Source of the DNA: Amorphochlora amoebiformis
Taxonomy: Eukaryota; Cercozoa; Chlorarachniophyceae
Direction: 5' to 3'
Length of the DNA: 64,000 nt
NCBI GenBank assembly: GCA_054601695.1
Contig: BAAHQB010000078.1
Coordinates: 620,001 to 684,000, forward strand
Positions 1 to 37,436 of this stretch are shown piece after piece (position 1 is the stretch's first letter; each line of letters begins with the position of its first letter). Made by a program: the position numbers and the translations under genes. The notes beneath the pieces are model-generated. The model did no database searches, was not told where the DNA came from, and saw only the letters and a list, made by a program, of their open reading frames with translations.

Positions 1-37
<37 letters not shown>

Positions 38-76
38 GTGTATACTTATATGCGTATATCTTTATGTTTCTATTCG

Positions 77-115
<39 letters not shown>

Positions 116-264
116 TATATATATATATATATAAACCCTAACCCTAACCCTAACCCTAAAACCCTAACCCGAACCCTAACCCTTACCCTAACCCTAAACC
201 GAACCCTAACCCTAACCCGAGCATACCACTCCATTTCCATTTCGGCGAACATATCAGCATCCTA

Positions 265-334
<70 letters not shown>

Positions 335-494
335 ATATATATGTATTATATATGTATATATATATATATGTATATATATAATATATATATATATGTATCC
401 GTATATGTATAATATATATATATATATATATATATCAACATACATGAAGATTCCATACAAACTACATCTAACCGTACAATTAGGATTTCAACAA

Positions 495-1020
495 GGGTTA
501 GGGTTAGATCTAGGGTTAGGGTTAGGTTAACCTTAGGGTTAGGGTTAGGGTTAGATCTAGAGTTAGGGTTAGGTGGATCTTAGGGTTAGGGTTAGGGTTA
601 GATCTAGGGTTAGGGTTAGGTTAACCTGTTAGGGTAAGGGTTAGATCTAGGGTTAGGGTTAGGTCAAGCTTAGGGTTAGGGTTAGGGTCAGATCTAGGGT
701 TAGCGTTAGGTTAACCTTAGGGTTAGGGTTAGGGTTAGATCTAGAGTTAGGTTAGGTGGACCTTAGGGTTAGGGTTAGGGTTAGGGTTAGGTTAACCTTA
801 GGGTTAGGGTTAGGGTTAGATCTAGGGTTAGGGTCAGGTCAACCTTAGGGTCAGGGTTAGGGTTAGATCTAGAGTTAGGGTTAGGTGGACCTTAGGGTTA
901 GGGATAGGGTTAGATCTAGGGTTAGGGTTAGGTTAATTAGGGTTAGGGTTTACCTTAGGGTTATGGTTAGATCTAGGGTTAGGGTTAGGTTAACCTTAGG
1001 GTTAGGGTTAGGGTTAGCAA
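495..1020 (+). repeat. TTAGGG higher-order array with AGATCT and GTTAACC spacers
   Basis: Runs of two to four TTAGGG units alternate with AGATCTAG and AGGTTAACC or AGGTGGACC junctions, giving a higher-order period of about 46-50 bp. The junctions are short palindromes (AGATCT, GTTAAC). Confidence 0.75.
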
Positions 1021-1229
1021 TAGCTCTACCATCAGAACGATGGGTCTCTCATTATATATATGTAATATATATATACATATATATATATATGTGTGTGTGT
1101 GTATTCAGACCCCATACTATTTAAATTCTATCGCTGCTAAGCATATAGATGGGTCTCTCATTATAATATATATATATATATATATATTCAGACCCCATAC
1201 TACTTAAATTCTAACATTCGGGCTTAGAC

Positions 1230-1655
1230 ACGGTTAGGGTTATGGTTAGGGTTAAGTCAGGATCATAATCAGAGTAATTGGATTCAGGGGTTAGGGTTAG
1301 GATTAGGGTTAGGGTTAGGGTTAGCATTACAATTAGGGTTAGAGCTAGGGTTAGGGTTTCTGTGAGGATTAGCATTAGAGCTAGGTGTCAGGGTTTAGGA
1401 TTATGGTCTCGATTCGGCTTAGGGTTAGGGTTAGGGTTACAGTTAGGTCTAGGGATACGCTTACGGTTAGGGTTACGGTAAGAATTAGGGTTACAGTAGG
1501 GTTGTGGTTAGGGTTAGGATTAGGGTTAGGGTTAGGGTTACAATTAGGGTTTGGGTTACAGTTTCGGATAGGGGGGGTAGTGTTAGGGTTAGGGTTAGGG
1601 TTAGGGTTAGGGTTAGGGTTAGGGTTAGGGTTAGGGTTAGGTTAGGGTTAGGGTT
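1230..1655 (+). repeat. Degenerate to perfect TTAGGG array
   Basis: The array starts degenerate (GTTACAG, ATTAGGG variants) and ends in about twelve nearly perfect TTAGGG units at about 1580-1655, followed directly by a short unique island (CCTCGTCATCATC) and TA. Confidence 0.75.
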
Positions 1656-1712
1656 ACCTCGTCATCATCTTCATCTTCATCTAAATCAAATTCCTCCTGG
1701 GGTATATATATG

Positions 1713-1809
<97 letters not shown>

Positions 1810-2000
1810 ATGCGTGTGGGGGCATACGAATTATATATATCAATACTTCGATACCTTATATATCTATATATATATATATATATATATACCAAGTCTGCCG
1901 GTTCTTGTATACGCATAGCTATGGTTGTTATCATGACCTCTCGGGTCCTGAACATATGTTAATATATGTATACATATGTATATTTACGCGTTTATACATG

Positions 2001-2071
<71 letters not shown>

Positions 2072-2133
2072 ATAGTTATATATATGTCTATATGTACTCA
2101 CTACAAACATATGTATATGGTATTTAGCATACA

Positions 2134-2201
<68 letters not shown>

Positions 2202-2380
2202 GTATTTACACAAAATATTCATAAAGGTATCTTATTACCTATCTGTTATATTTATATAATATATATATATATATATACATATAATACCATTGCATGTTAA
2301 GATATATATATACATATACATACATATATATGTGTGTATATATATTTTTGTATGTGTGTGTGTATATATGGTATACATAC

Positions 2381-2414
<34 letters not shown>

Positions 2415-2423
2415 TATACATAC

Positions 2424-2471
<48 letters not shown>

Positions 2472-2482
2472 TATGCACACCT

Positions 2483-2520
<38 letters not shown>

Positions 2521-2563
2521 ATATACATTTTTATATATGTGTATATACATGTGGTACACATAC

Positions 2564-2603
<40 letters not shown>

Positions 2604-2612
2604 TATACATAC

Positions 2613-2656
<44 letters not shown>

Positions 2657-2729
2657 TATACACACACACACACAAACATATATATATATATGTATATATA
2701 TATGTGTATATATATATATACATATATAA

Positions 2730-2776
<47 letters not shown>

Positions 2777-2847
2777 AGTATATATTATACATACGAGTGC
2801 AATGGGAAGGTCTTCTGGTGTTGGGAAAAGGCTTCTTTGAATCCTAT

Positions 2848-2925
<78 letters not shown>

Positions 2926-2934
2926 CATATATAA

Positions 2935-2982
<48 letters not shown>

Positions 2983-3016
2983 GCGTATTTGTGTGTGTAT
3001 AGATTCACATATATCA

Positions 3017-3083
<67 letters not shown>

Positions 3084-3091
3084 ATATATAT

Positions 3092-3191
<100 letters not shown>

Positions 3192-3244
3192 ATGCACAAA
3201 GATGTGGATGGACGACGTAATATGTAATACAAAAATGTATTCAT

Positions 3245-3293
<49 letters not shown>

Positions 3294-3301
3294 ATGCATA
3301 C

Positions 3302-3349
<48 letters not shown>

Positions 3350-3480
3350 ATCGCAGTGATTCTATACATAGTCAGAACAATGTAAACATTCACACACACA
3401 TATACACGTATACATATATATATACATATACGTATATACACATATATATCTATATATACACATATATATATATGTAACCT

Positions 3481-3960
3481 TTTATCATAGGTGGAGTGAT
3501 ATTAAACTCATCCCACTCTCTTTCCGCCGGCCTAATGACCCTAACAGTGTTGTAACTTAGGTAACTCTTTCTAAATTTCTCTAATTTTCTCAAATTTCGT
3601 TAGATTCATTATATTCGCAATATCCGATCCATAGGCGTAACAGCACCACAATAACATTTTGAGAGTTTTGGGTAATTTTTCATATTTTTCCCGGAATCAA
3701 GCCGGTAAAATCTCCTTAATTTATTCTTATATATACATACACATATACATACATGTATATGTTTCCAAACAATCCGATCGACAGTAATCTTGTGATATTT
3801 AATGTGTATATTTTGCCGTAACAAAGTTAAGATAATACTACTACAAACTATCCACAACAAAAACCGTTTTTTCGAAATTATTTTGGGTAATTTCACTTCT
3901 TTTATTCATTTCTTAATGCAAAACATGTAATGCTAGTATACAGGTATATTATACAAATTG
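3481..3960. other. Unique island 3' of the PTEN-like gene
   Basis: About 480 bp of mixed, AT-rich, non-TA sequence downstream of the PTEN stop. It probably contains the 3' flank. The 95-codon frame on the minus strand here has no recognisable motif and I do not call it. Confidence 0.4.
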
Positions 3961-4029
3961 TAATATATATATATACATATATGTTTGTGTATCTGCATAT
4001 AAATATATGTGTATATATGTATATATATT

Positions 4030-4064
<35 letters not shown>

Positions 4065-4087
4065 CATATATATATATAATCTTTTTA

Positions 4088-16903
<12,816 letters not shown>

Positions 16904-17369
16904 AGGGACATGGATCGTGCTCGGAGGAGGGAAGAACTACCTCCTCTGCGTAGATTTTTGCTGGATATGCTTGATAAGGCCCAGACGCTGAAATTGGAAA
17001 AGAATTAGGTCAATAGAGGACGAAAGGAGGCGCGAGGGGAGGATAGGCGACCCCATGCGCCGCCATGGTGGCCCTGTTACACTGCCGGCGGTCACAGGGT
17101 GGATTTTTAGGCGACAAAATATCACGGAAAAGAAATGAAACCGCCTAAGTTGCGCGTACTCAAGCCACTGATCCGACACTGATGTCTGCATATTACATAT
17201 GTTTATGTTAAGTATCTAATATGGATATTAGATATATTAGAATTTATGATATACTCTATATTGATTTAGAATATATCAGAACATCGATGGGAGAGCCGAA
17301 TTGCTAAATATCCAATTTCGCGGCCCCCTCAAGCTCTCCAGACCAAGCCCTCCCCCCTCCCAAGCCCGC
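16904..17369. promoter_or_regulatory. Shared upstream region of PTEN-like and TBCCD1
   Basis: This is a 466-bp spacer between the two divergent start codons. It is one of the few GC-richer, TA-free stretches and so probably holds both promoters and 5' UTRs. No TATA box or other clear element stands out. Long frames on both strands here are not supported by phase or homology. Confidence 0.55.
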
Positions 17370-18591
17370 ATGTTGCATAGGCTTGCTCTCCGATCTGAGG
17401 TATTTCAGGTCGGAGTGCTCCGAGATGACCTTCTTCATATTCGAAAGCTGGACTTTTTCAAATTGGTTCGCGAGCTTGCAACCGTGCACGGCAACGTGAC
17501 CTTCCTCAAGTATGCTGTGTGGCTCAAGTACGCGAAGAGATTCCTGAAGTGCAGCGAGAGAATAGCGAGGCTGTACTTCGAGACCTTTCTAATGGTGCAC
17601 AGGACGACGTATAGGAAAAGCGGCGCCGCGAGGCCCATGCTCTCGGTGGATCTGGGCGAGTTCATACTCTTTTTGTTTATCCAGAAGTACTCGCCCCCTG
17701 CCGACGGAGAGGAAAAGAATCCACAACTGCAGTTCTTCCAAGACAATATTTCTTCGATTTTGCTGCTGCTCAGAGACCCAACCAAGCATCTCGAGGACGT
17801 CAAGTCACAGAAGTCGGGGATACATCGCCATGAGTTTACCCGTCTAACCTTTCTGCTGGCCTCCAAGAGGGAAGGATACTATGAGGAGCTCGAGTCATTC
17901 GTCAGTCTAGCGCCGTTCTGGGGATCCAAACCGAATGCCTCGGTACCTCTTGACACGCTCTGCCGATGGACGATAGAGGTAAACCCCGAGCCCGAGTCGA
18001 TCTGGTGAAGAGTAGTGATAAAGACATGCATGCTCGATATTTTATCACCATTGTCATTCTTACCTATCTGACTCACCATTATAACCCTCAGCATTTGCAC
18101 CGACCAATACAAATCGTCACCTCGTCGACCCCAAAGTCGTTAAGCATGCCCCCAGCAACACGTGTCACCAATCGAAGTACCGGCTGTCTCATCATGCGGC
18201 GCGAACAGATCATGGGGGGGGATGTGATAGTCGAATCCTGCTCAAATACATCGATATATCTGCTGTCGTCCTGCCGTTTCGTCTTCATCTCCAATTGTAA
18301 CGGCTGTACGTTCAATCTCGGTGTCTGCCGGAAACTCGTCACCCTGCGTGACTGTCGCAACTGCACGATCACGTTGGCGTCGAGGAGACTTCATGTCAAC
18401 TCCGCGTCGAATAGCGTGTTGTATGTCTTCTCTCTAACGCGCCCAGTGCTCATGGGCCGAAATTCAAACCTGAGGGTAGCACCGTATAATTCGTGGTACC
18501 CGTCAATAGAGGCTGATCTCAAGGCCGCGGATGTGGTGAGTGGGTTGACTAATATACGTGTGTATGTGTGTGTGTGTGTTTTTCTTGTGTT

Positions 18592-18624
<33 letters not shown>

Positions 18625-18743
18625 CTGAGTACATGTATAAATATTTATACACATATATATATACATACATATATATATATATATATGTAAATATATCGCA
18701 TATAGTACGTATGTAAATATATATTAATACATATGTATGTATG

Positions 18744-18805
<62 letters not shown>

Positions 18806-18860
18806 AATAGATCACATATATGTACGTATGTAAATATATATAAATACATATGTATGTATG

Positions 18861-18936
<76 letters not shown>

Positions 18937-18973
18937 CATATATATTTATATATATATATATATATATCATTTT

Positions 18974-19018
<45 letters not shown>

Positions 19019-19071
19019 ATATAATCCATATGTATATTGTAGACTATATGCATATACATTGTTCGTATAAG

Positions 19072-19114
<43 letters not shown>

Positions 19115-19364
19115 TCATATAAATATAATATATATGTATAGTAATTATATTCTAAATTAAGTGTATATATATATATATATATATACATATATATACATGT
19201 ATATATATACTATATTACATTATATATACATATTATTTAGATATTATATATCATACATATATATATGTGTGTGTAGTGTGTACAAATATATCTTACATTA
19301 ACAAAAATTTATCACATATATAAGAACATATCTATATATACATATATATATATATATATGTATA

Positions 19365-19431
<67 letters not shown>

Positions 19432-19438
19432 ATATATT

Positions 19439-19472
<34 letters not shown>

Positions 19473-19668
19473 AAGATATATATATATATATATGATATAT
19501 CTTAAGGAAATAAAAATATCAATATACATATACAGGTATGTATATTTATACTTATTATACAAGGGATATGTATATATATATATATACACACATATATATA
19601 ATATATATATAGAGTATATATATAGTGAATATATATATATATTCAATATACCTACATGCATACCTATT

Positions 19669-19714
<46 letters not shown>

Positions 19715-20526
19715 ATATATACACATATTGATGTGCACATATTTTAGGACCCCAGCATGCCCAACATGTTCGGCGGCGCAACCGTCTTCGAATGGATATT
19801 CAAGGAAACGCCAACGCCCCGATCAATCAAGGAAGGGACTAGCGGTAAAAAAGAAGTGAGATCTAATCTCTCAATCGACACGGGAATGGATTCAAGCTCG
19901 GAATCCATCACCATGGACTTAGAAACACCCACGGCATCAGCTCATGCATCTGCCGTCTCAAACTCACAACATACCAACACCAACCACTCCACCACTGCAA
20001 ACACCGCCTCCACGTCTCCCACCACGTCCCCCTCAAAGCACAATCATGATAGCGTCGATGGACAGTACAAGCTCATTTCGACCACAGTGGGGGAAAGCAC
20101 CCGTAACGTTAGTCTTCTGCCGCCGGAAGAATTTTTCAATAGTCCATTTCCATTCGCACAGTTTGCCATTAGTTTGAAAGGGAGCAAGAGGGGAAGTCCA
20201 ACCCAGAGGAAGGGTCAGGATAAGAAGGGACAGAATCCTTTCTTGTTGCCTGAGCCGTATCTACAAGCTAATGCTCAGCAGAGAAGGCGGATTCTGGATA
20301 TTAAGGTGGGTTTCGTGTATAATATATATATTATACATATATATATATACATACATACATATATATATATATATACATATATATATACACATACATATTA
20401 CATACATATATCTACATGGGGAATGTGCATATTATATGTGTTTCATGATAGTATACCAAATTACAATATTACACGAATTCATATTCTAAATGTGTAAGTA
20501 TTATTTGAGTATATATGCATGCATGT

Positions 20527-20587
<61 letters not shown>

Positions 20588-20621
20588 AGATATATATATA
20601 TGTATATAAGATATATATATG

Positions 20622-20652
<31 letters not shown>

Positions 20653-21068
20653 GGTGTGTGTGTATGTATACATAGATAATACATTGTATCATATAAGTAA
20701 ATATTTATCGCGCATTTATAAAATTTCGTCCTCTAAAAAATACACGGACAAATATGTCAATGTTAGAATATAGCCATGTCATGTAAATAACTAAATGTGT
20801 CACATATCACATGTTAGTCTTCGCATTGAATACGTCAATTTAGCTTGTGACATGCATGCATACATACCTAACAAAATTCACCAACACGACACCCTAGGAC
20901 CTTATGGATAGAGCCAAGATCGACGAATCACGCCGTAAGAAGCTTCACATTTTCGTCCACCAAAGATTCGAAAAATGGCTCAAAGACACCAACAAGCTGC
21001 AGCATTTATTAAATGTCGCAAAGGTGTCCCAGACTAGCCAAGATGGCCAGACACAATCTAGACAATAG
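17370..21068 (+). CDS. TBCCD1: TBCC domain-containing protein 1 (4 exons, 593 aa)
   Basis: TBCCD1 relates to tubulin cofactor C and, in animals and green algae, acts in centrosome/basal-body positioning. Exons: 17370-17978, 18092-18535, 19748-20305, 20898-21068, all in phase 0, stop TAG. The N-terminal part has the family pattern of an aromatic/Gly motif (SEVFQVGVL), then ARLYFETF and [14 protein letters not shown]. Exon 2 (residues 204-351) is the TBCC/C-CAP beta-helix, with Cys/Asn-rich rungs such as [19 protein letters not shown]. Exon 3 carries a Ser/Thr/His low-complexity stretch, then LLPPEEFF near 474, a family hallmark. The last exon ends with a helix HQRFEKWL typical of the family C terminus. 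An in-frame open extension back to 17301 has no ATG, so I start at 17370. The length is close to the about 560 aa of animal TBCCD1. Intron 2 is TA-rich; intron 1 is an ordinary 113-bp intron. Confidence 0.88.
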
Positions 21069-22653
21069 ACTGCGTCAAATTAAGTCTTGGATCATTATGT
21101 AAAAGTGTATGGTCGATAGTCTTAATTGGCAGGCTACTAGGTAGCTAGGCAATAGTGTCCGCAGTTCAGTATCTAGAGTGCCGTATTCTAGTATTGTGCA
21201 GCATGTCCGCTAGGTCTAAAGCTAGGATAAAAATTATTGTCATGATCATATGTTGTATTGCTTCAGTAGTAATAATGTGGTGCAATAACACACTGTAATC
21301 TAGGTATTGAATATCTCGGACTACGTCTACTTCTGGCGCTGAGCCACTGACTAGACTGACACCAAGCCAGTATTAGTCAGTAGAGCTTGCATGAGTCTAG
21401 ACGTTTTACCTAAGTTAATCCTGGCCGGTAGCATGAGTCTAGACGTTTGACCTAGTAATTATGTTACAGACTAATACCGTGTACCATTACTCAGTGGCAG
21501 CAGTACACTGTTGTATGACTCATCATCAATGTGATTCGTGATCAACTATACCCTAGATTAGAGATACTCTCTCTAAAGACTAGTACTCATGATGGGTCTG
21601 CTACTATTGGGGTCCAATTTGGTTAGTACTCGTGTACTGGGTGAGTCTATCTAGTCTATCCAGAGTACAATTATTGTCAAGATTGTCTATCATAGGCTAT
21701 GCAACGGAGAGTACAATTATTGTCTAGATTGTCTAAAGATCATAGGCTATGCAACGGTATTAGAGCCTGTAACCGGTACTGGCACATCGATATCATATTC
21801 AATTAACTGTGTGTAGCATTCACAAGTTATGAGCTATACAGGTATAGCCTACATGCATATAAAACCAGTACAAGTGCAAGTTCTACAGTGTCAGAGCATG
21901 CTCCAGACTAGTCCAGACCCCAACGCCTTTCGATCAACAACGGAGAGCGACAGTCAGTAACGTGGGTATCGGCCAGTAACGGTCAATAACGGGTTTCAAA
22001 CGATTTTGAAACAGATATTGAAACGTGTTTCAATGAATCGCTCAGGCGCTCAGCTACACCTTAAAGCAACTTGCCGAATTTTATTTGTTTTATCTTACGT
22101 ATTTCTATGAAAGTTTATCTACTTTCCCGCATGCATTTTATATTTTTTCGGGAAAGAACAAGGAAATTTGTTAGGTGATTTTATTAAATATTCAAAGATT
22201 ACTCTGAAGGTATTAGAGGGTTTACGAACTGGTCAACAGGGTAGGACTACCCCCAAGAGCAGCAACAGCACTCACAGGCTCGGAGTCACAGCAACGCCAT
22301 TTCAACCACTGCTCGCGACTCCGGTTCGCCCTGACACCGCTCTTTTCTGTCAACAATCGAACTATCTCCTCAGGAAAAGAGAAGGATTGAATGACAAGGG
22401 GGGAGGGACATACATGGGTTCCCGGGACGAAAAATTACGAGAGAATAATCACTATTTTGCTCCTTTTTGCTTCCGGTGTTCTGTGTTTTCTCGGAGTGAG
22501 TTTGCGACCTAACTTCGCCGCATGCAACGCCGATTTCTTGCTTTCCAAAAATGACTGAAATGAATAAACGCGCTCTCGGGGGTGAAGGAGATATCAATGG
22601 TCTTCAAACCGAAAAAAATAACCGAGAATTATGATTTTTATCCGGGTAGGATC
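21069..22653. other. TA-free unique region between TBCCD1 and tetraspan A
   Basis: About 1.6 kb of balanced composition. Short internal repeats are visible at 21389-21450 (GCATGAGTCTAGACGTTT twice) and 21655-21750 (GAGTACAATTATTGTC twice). It should hold the TBCCD1 3' end and the tetraspan A promoter. No supported exon was found; the 114-codon frame at 22168 has no motif. Confidence 0.5.
21955..22045 (+). promoter_or_regulatory. Cluster of TAACG/AACGG words upstream of tetraspan A
   Basis: Contains CAGTAACGTGGG, CAGTAACGG, CAATAACGGG and three GAAAC/GTTTC boxes within 90 bp. AACGG is a MYB-type core. Similar words occur upstream of B and C. The regulatory role is inferred. Confidence 0.35.
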
Positions 22654-33139
<10,486 letters not shown>

Positions 33140-33214
33140 GTATGTATATAGTTACATAATATATATATGTATATATATATATATATAGATATATATATAT
33201 ATTATATATATATA

Positions 33215-33295
<81 letters not shown>

Positions 33296-33387
33296 ATATG
33301 TATATATATATATATACATATTTGCACTTATAATTGTATATCTATGTACAAGGTTATTATTAATGATTGATTTATAATACCCAACAA

Positions 33388-33485
<98 letters not shown>

Positions 33486-33524
33486 CATCTACAATGTAAG
33501 ATTATACATATATGTACAATATAT

Positions 33525-33574
<50 letters not shown>

Positions 33575-33594
33575 TATATATAATATATATATAC

Positions 33595-33626
<32 letters not shown>

Positions 33627-33853
33627 CAAGTGTGAATATATATATATATATATATATAATTATATATATATATTCGTATATAAAATGTGTAGTTCTGTAA
33701 AAATATACATCCTTAGGTGTATATGTAAATATTATAAACTTCTTTATGTCATAGGTAATTTATCTATAATAATAAATGAAAATATACATTCCTCCCATAT
33801 GTGTATACGATAAGTAATACATTCAATATTTCGTGATACTTTTTACATATATA

Positions 33854-33929
<76 letters not shown>

Positions 33930-33941
33930 AAATATATATAT

Positions 33942-33973
<32 letters not shown>

Positions 33974-33982
33974 ACTCTGTAG

Positions 33983-34021
33983 TGGAACCAAGAGGTCTTG
34001 AGCACTTCCGCTGTCCCTAGG
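33983..34021 (+). CDS. Candidate C-terminal exon of tetraspan A
   Basis: An island bounded by an acceptor (CTCTGTAG) and a donor (GTAAAG) encodes WNQEVLSTSAVPR in phase 0/0. It is 39 nt, the same length and phase as exon 13 of paralogue B ([13 protein letters not shown]). The linking exon from phase 2 at 33139 was not found, so the connection is unproven. Confidence 0.35.
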
Positions 34022-34129
34022 GTAAAGTGACTTCAATTCTCCTGACATTCAAAAAATACTCGATTAAAATAATAAGAATTTTCTCGAATTTGTCAAGATT
34101 TCCTGATTCTTTTCGCAGATTCTGTACGC

Positions 34130-35272
34130 GTTAGGGTTAGCTTAAACAGCTTAGGCTTGGAGTTAGGGTTACAGGGTTAGGATTAGGGTTGGGGATACGT
34201 TCGCTATGCTTAGAGATGAGTTTCGGGTTAAGGTTTGGCTACGGGTTAGGGTTAGGGTTAGGGTTAGGGTTAGGGTTAGGGTTAGGGTTAGGGTTAGTTT
34301 TAGCTAGGGTTAGGGTTGGGGTTGCGGTTCACTAGGGTTACCAGATTCGGGCTGGGTTAGGGGTAGGCTCAGGGTTAGGGTTAGCTACACTTGTAGATGT
34401 TCTTTGTTAGGTTTAAAACATGCTCAGGAAACCCTATAACCCTAACCTTACCTAACTCCCCTAACCCTATAACCCTAACCCTAACTCCCCTAACCCTATA
34501 ACCCTAACCCTAATTCCCCTAACCCTAACTCTTATCCCTAACCCTGCGAGATATGCTGATATAACAGCAGTAAAATAAGGAATAATCTAACCCAAACTCT
34601 CATCACTGTCCCTAACTCTAACCCCCAACATACTTAACTATAAGTATGCTTAGTTATCTCAAAACGTATGTGTAACCCTAGATATCCCCGGCGTTAACCC
34701 TAGCCTTAACCGTAACCCTAACCCTAACCCTAACCCTAACTCTAACCCTAACTCTAACCCTAACCCAATCCTAAGCCTGAGCCTCAACTTCGTAACCCTA
34801 AGCATAACACTAACGTTGATTCTAACCCTAACCTTAGCCCGCACCTAACCCTAACCCTAACCCTAACCCTAACTCTAACCCTAACCGTACCCTAAACATT
34901 AGTCCTAACCCTAATCCAACCCTAATCCTGAGCCTCAACTTAACCCTAACCCAAAGAATAACCCTAACCGTAATCCTGACCCTAATACTAACCCTAACCC
35001 TAATCGTAACCCTAACCCAACCCTAACCCTAACCGTAACCCTAACCCTAAACATTAATCCTAACTCTAATCCAACCCTAAGCCTGAGCCTCAACTTAACC
35101 CTATCCCTAAGCATAGTCCTAACAGTAACCCTAACCCTAACCCTAACCTTAACCCTAACCCTCATCCTAACCCTAACCCTAACCCTAAGCATTAATCCTA
35201 ACCCTAATCCAACCCTAAGCCGAAGCCTAACCGTAATCCTAACCCTAATCCTAACCCTAAGCCTAACCATAA

Positions 35273-35275
<3 letters not shown>
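34130..35275. repeat. Large telomere-type region in tetraspan A 3' part
   Basis: TTAGGG-sense repeats at 34130-34400 switch to CCCTAA-sense degenerate repeats at 34425-35275. The CCCTAA part has a longer period, with recurring ATTAATCCTAAC...CAACCCTAAGCC...AGCCTCAACTTAACC blocks about 170 bp apart. Open frames here are repeat translations. Confidence 0.85.
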
Positions 35276-35314
<39 letters not shown>

Positions 35315-35360
35315 GGCCTTAATTGAGCTAATTCAATGGTCGAAATGACTTGGCGTGTTC

Positions 35361-35461
<101 letters not shown>

Positions 35462-35464
35462 CCT

Positions 35465-35620
35465 TTCAATACGATATAGCACCGTACAGCACGACCTGGC
35501 GTGACCACTTTACCAGCCCCTTCATTCTCTGACACAAATCGAGCATCGTATTCGGAACCCAGAAAATCGACGGAACCCACATCACGGAGCCTACGGTTCG
35601 GGCGCACAACAAGACTATGA
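35465..35620 (+). CDS. Candidate last exon or 3' end of tetraspan A
   Basis: The sequence TCAATACG followed by CGGAACCCA repeats aligns with the last exon and 3' flank of paralogue B (51937-52020). One frame reads QYDIAPYSTTW and stops at a TGA near 35540, resembling B's QYAPPAQPYGAQP, but no AG acceptor lies at the equivalent place. Another frame uses the acceptor at 35478-35479 and runs to a TGA at 35618-35620. Which one, if either, is used cannot be decided from sequence. A preceding candidate exon ends at a TTCAG|GTATAT donor at about 35363. Confidence 0.3.
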
Positions 35621-35639
35621 TGTGAAAGTTTGGAAGTTT

Positions 35640-36343
<704 letters not shown>

Positions 36344-36349
36344 TTCACA

Positions 36350-36410
36350 TGGTCGCATTCACGTTGGTCGCATTCACGTTGGTCGCATACACTACACATG
36401 GTCGCAAGCG
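36350..36410 (-). repeat. Echoes at the 3' end of the WW gene
   Basis: GGTCGCATTCACGTT is repeated three to four times. In gene sense it is GCGACCATGTG/GCGACCAACGTGAATG, copying the last codons of the WW protein and continuing past its stop. Confidence 0.7.
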
Positions 36411-37073
36411 GAATCGCTCAGATCACAACACGCCAACACATACTCCCCATCGGCTAATTTCATGCATTTTTCACGTTACACAGTATAATAAAAAATATGT
36501 CTCGATATGTTGCATCATACACTCTTACGTGTTTTTTGTTTTGTCAGTTCTGAACGTCGTATGTCGGTATCTATAGACAGATACGTCCCCCTCCCGCCTC
36601 TCACCAATGTATACGGGGGGATGGGGTGTTTCCGTGGGAGCTGGGGCGGCCAAGGGCACGGGGGCTCCCGAGGAGGCGGAGCTTTCGACTAAGGTAGAGT
36701 CTCTCTGGTAGTGGGAAGAATCAGCTTAACACGAGCAGCATTCTGTTTTAATTTTCTCTCACCTTGCATCCTCTCTTCGTGCTGTAGATGGAACCGTGCC
36801 ACCAGGAGCACTATGAGAAGCCACGGAAGGCTGGGTGGCAGTCTCGGGTGTTGCACCAGACTTCTCTTCTTCTTCCGGCTTGGGTTCCTTGGGCGCTGAA
36901 ATCTTGGCTATGATATGCCCAAATCAGCTACCCTCCGACCCGGTGGTGTGAGTTTTAGTCATACCAGGAACTCCATCAAATCCTTCAGGTTTCCCCCAAG
37001 ACACCTCCTTGGTCTGCTTGTTATAGTAATAGGTCCGCCTGGTCTTTGGGTCTACACGAGAACGCTGTGACAT
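36392..37073 (-). CDS. Small WW-domain protein (5 exons, 151 aa)
   Basis: Exons (minus): 37073-36965, 36907-36763, 36702-36605, 36570-36529, 36453-36392. They sum to 456 nt and end in TAG with consistent phases. The N terminus is a WW-type domain, with [19 protein letters not shown] followed by a KPEGF end, of the kind seen in splicing-factor and FBP-type proteins. The first signature Trp is absent: the protein begins MSQRSRVDP. The middle is Glu/Pro/Ala/Ser-rich ([28 protein letters not shown]), probably disordered. The end is short and Cys-containing ([13 protein letters not shown]). Introns here are short and not TA-filled, unlike its neighbours. The acceptor of exon 3 was chosen among overlapping AGs to keep the Pro/Ala-rich frame. 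Divergent from TilS. Function beyond proline-motif binding is unknown. Confidence 0.7.
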
Positions 37074-37436
37074 GACAAAAGGCAAGCTTAGGCGCAACCG
37101 GATTTGTTCTGAATTCTTCTGGTTACCCAAGGGCTCTTTTTCCTTTGTGCATTCAGTGCTTCCGGTTTATTCCATTTTGTCGTTTGCGTGACTCTGTTGT
37201 AGTTGTAGTTACGATTGGTTTTCTTGTCGAGAACTGAAACATCACCCAAAAGCATTAAGGCCAATTATCCAAAATCAAACGACAGTATCGATATAAGATC
37301 CCACCTGCCTTCCATGCCTTGGGATCGGCGAGCGCTGCCTCCTTGTCAGACATCCCTCCTTATTGCACTCTGTCCCGAAATTCTGAAGAAAAATATCGGC
37401 AACAAAGGCCAGGGTGACATGCCTGCGTGACTACCA
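37074..37436. promoter_or_regulatory. Shared upstream region of WW gene and TilS
   Basis: This is a 363-bp spacer between divergent start codons with mixed base composition and no TA arrays. It presumably carries both promoters. No specific element is recognised. Confidence 0.45.

Noticed and set aside
1278-1645. Arg/Val/Leu/Gly-rich frames
   Set aside because: Translations of TTAGGG repeats; similar frames at 12380, 34659, 34935 and 48198 were rejected for the same reason.
17435-17866. Minus-strand 143-codon frame
   Set aside because: Opposite the first TBCCD1 exon, which has clear family motifs.
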